From JAHFOW01 sp964370795 (lineage in GTDB: Bacteria; Planctomycetota; Brocadiia; Brocadiales; Brocadiaceae): DNA of 6,002 nt. The DNA lies in assembly GCA_964370795.1 (NCBI GenBank), contig CAYJME010000201.1, positions 1 to 6,002 on the forward strand. Direction: 5' to 3'. The position numbers and the translations under genes were made by a program. The notes beneath the pieces were generated by a model. The model was given only the letters and a program-made list of their open reading frames with translations, was not told the DNA's origin and did not search any database. This document shows, piece after piece, positions 4,902-6,002 of this stretch; positions within the stretch are counted from its first letter, which is position 1, and every line of letters starts with the position of its first letter.

Positions 4902-5912
4902 TTAACGGTGTTCCTTTATGGTGTCGAGTAATTGTTCAATAATACCCAACGATGTCTTTCCTTCGGCCTCGGCGTGGAAATTGGTAATAATACGATGTTG
5001 GAGGATGGGTTTGGCAATGGCCCGTATGTCATTGCAGGTGGCGGCATACCTGCCGTCAAGCAATGCACGCGCCTTGCTTCCGACTATGAGATACTGAGAT
5101 GCGCGCGGGCCTGCCCCCCAGCTAATCCATTTCTTTATAAAATCTGGCGAACTGGCGTCCGTTGGTCTCGATGCACGCACCAATCGTATTGCATATTCGA
5201 GCACATAATCGGCGACAGGCACCCTGGCGACGAGTTCCTGGAGACTAGTTATTTCCTCGGGACTGAATATCTTATTGACCGTTGGTTTGAAGGCAGATGT
5301 CGTAGTCCTTACAATCTCGATTTCTTCCTCTTTCGACGGATACTGTACGTTGATCTGGAACATAAACCGGTCAAGTTGCGCTTCGGGCAGGGGATACGTA
5401 CCTTCCTGCTCAATGGGATTCTGGGTTGCAAAAACAATAAAAGGAAGATCAAGATTGTAGGTTGTGCCGCTCGCGGTAACCTTATATTCCTGCATTGCCT
5501 GAAGTAAAGCTGCCTGTGTTTTTGGCGGCGTACGGTTAATCTCGTCGGCAAGGAGGATATTCGAAAAAATAGGCCCTTTGATAAATTTGAAAAAGCGCTT
5601 TCCCGATGCGTGGTCTTGTTCCAGGATATCGGTACCCGTGATGTCGGCGGGCATAAGGTCGGGCGTAAACTGGATACGATTAAACCTCAGATTTAAGACC
5701 TCCGCAAGGGTACTTACCAGGAGTGTTTTTGCAAGCCCTGGCACTCCCACAAAGAGACAGTGTCCTTTGCAAAAGAGGGCAATAAGGAGGTCGTCAATGA
5801 CCGCATCCTGCCCAATAATTACCTTTGCGATTTCTTTTTTTATCTGTAAACGGCCATTGACAATCTTATCTATGGCCTGGCGGTCTGTTTTTTCGATTTC
5901 GGAGTTGGTCAT
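4902..5912 (-). CDS. moxR: MoxR family AAA+ ATPase
   Basis: A 336-residue AAA+ ATPase of the MoxR family, the usual length. Visible motifs are Walker A GVPGLAKT (56-63), Walker B LLADE (120-124) followed by the family-typical INRTPPKTQAALLQAM, sensor 1 ATQNP (162-166), LPEAQLDRF (175-183) with the candidate arginine finger R182, and a sensor 2 region GPRASQ (268-273) in the C-terminal helical lid. All key residues are present, so it should be active. MoxR ATPases form hexameric rings and act as chaperones that mature or activate protein complexes, generally with a vWA partner; the DUF58 gene downstream fits that role. No Shine-Dalgarno is seen upstream of the ATG: the bases just before it are AT-rich and are preceded by a dispersed repeat. 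No alternative in-frame start precedes it, and the N-terminal helix is complete. The symbol is a family name, not an ortholog call. Confidence 0.95.
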   Translation of the reverse strand: MTNSEIEKTDRQAIDKIVNGRLQIKKEIAKVIIGQDAVIDDLLIALFCKGHCLFVGVPGLAKTLLVSTLAEVLNLRFNRIQFTPDLMPADITGTDILEQDHASGKRFFKFIKGPIFSNILLADEINRTPPKTQAALLQAMQEYKVTASGTTYNLDLPFIVFATQNPIEQEGTYPLPEAQLDRFMFQINVQYPSKEEEIEIVRTTTSAFKPTVNKIFSPEEITSLQELVARVPVADYVLEYAIRLVRASRPTDASSPDFIKKWISWGAGPRASQYLIVGSKARALLDGRYAATCNDIRAIAKPILQHRIITNFHAEAEGKTSLGIIEQLLDTIKEHR

Positions 5913-5932
5913 AAATTGTTTTAAAGATGGCT

Positions 5933-5960
5933 CACCGCAAAGAACGCAAAGGACGCGGAG
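5933..5960 (+). repeat. CACCGCAAAG dispersed repeat upstream of the MoxR gene
   Basis: The tract CACCGCAAAGAACGC continues AAAGGACGCGGAG. It starts 21 bases upstream of the MoxR start codon and is related to 2611-2638. The rest of 5913-6002 shows no clear promoter, ribosome binding site or gene. Confidence 0.6.
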
Positions 5961-6002
5961 AAGAGATTTTCCTGGCGCAGCATAGCCGCAACCAATTCTC
6001 CT

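Noticed and set aside
4932..5507. Plus-strand open frame of 191 codons
   Set aside because: It lies fully antisense to the MoxR gene, whose AAA+ motifs are intact; the translation shows no recognisable domain.
5578..5985. Plus-strand open frame of 135 codons
   Set aside because: Antisense to the MoxR N-terminus, running into a dispersed repeat; it has no domain or ribosome binding site.

Overview
The window holds three protein genes, all on the minus strand, separated by intergenic DNA packed with short palindromic repeats. In transcription order they are a MoxR-type AAA+ ATPase (4902-5912), a DUF58/von Willebrand A protein (3518-4423), and a secreted protein built from fourteen copies of a ~47-residue repeat, probably a double beta-propeller (389-2575). 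No RNA gene, CRISPR array, transposase or plus-strand gene could be supported.

The organism is a bacterium with a moderate-GC genome and a heavy load of dispersed repeats. The repeat families (GTAGGAGC-type hairpins with a CTGTTTGTAG motif, paired CCCCCTT/AAGGGGG arms, GTAGAGAC palindromes, CACCGCAAAG tracts) resemble what I recall from anammox planctomycetes such as Candidatus Brocadia and from other uncultivated environmental bacteria. That assignment is recollection and inference; no gene here fixes the taxon.

Layout. 1-388: no gene, a string of hairpin repeats. 389-2575: the secreted repeat protein. 2576-3517: about 940 bases with a ribosome binding site, an AT-rich candidate promoter zone and at least six repeat units. 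3518-4423: DUF58 protein. 4424-4901: 478 bases of repeats where a tight operon junction would be expected. 4902-5912: MoxR ATPase. 5913-6002: a dispersed repeat directly upstream of the MoxR gene.

MoxR and DUF58 proteins are usually encoded side by side and are thought to act as a chaperone pair (AAA+ motor plus metal-binding vWA partner) in maturation of other proteins. Nothing shows that the secreted repeat protein is their client; it is only the next gene downstream.

The most distinctive signal is in the intergenic DNA. Eight hairpins of seven unrelated sequences each have GTAG 0 to 3 bases 5' of the stem, the hallmark of REP elements moved by RAYT (Y1-type) transposases. Several families occur as inverted doublets, as in REPINs. 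Two long repeat blocks (171-360 and 4548-4828) are inverted relatives, and the second carries an extra hairpin segment bracketed by 10-base direct repeats.
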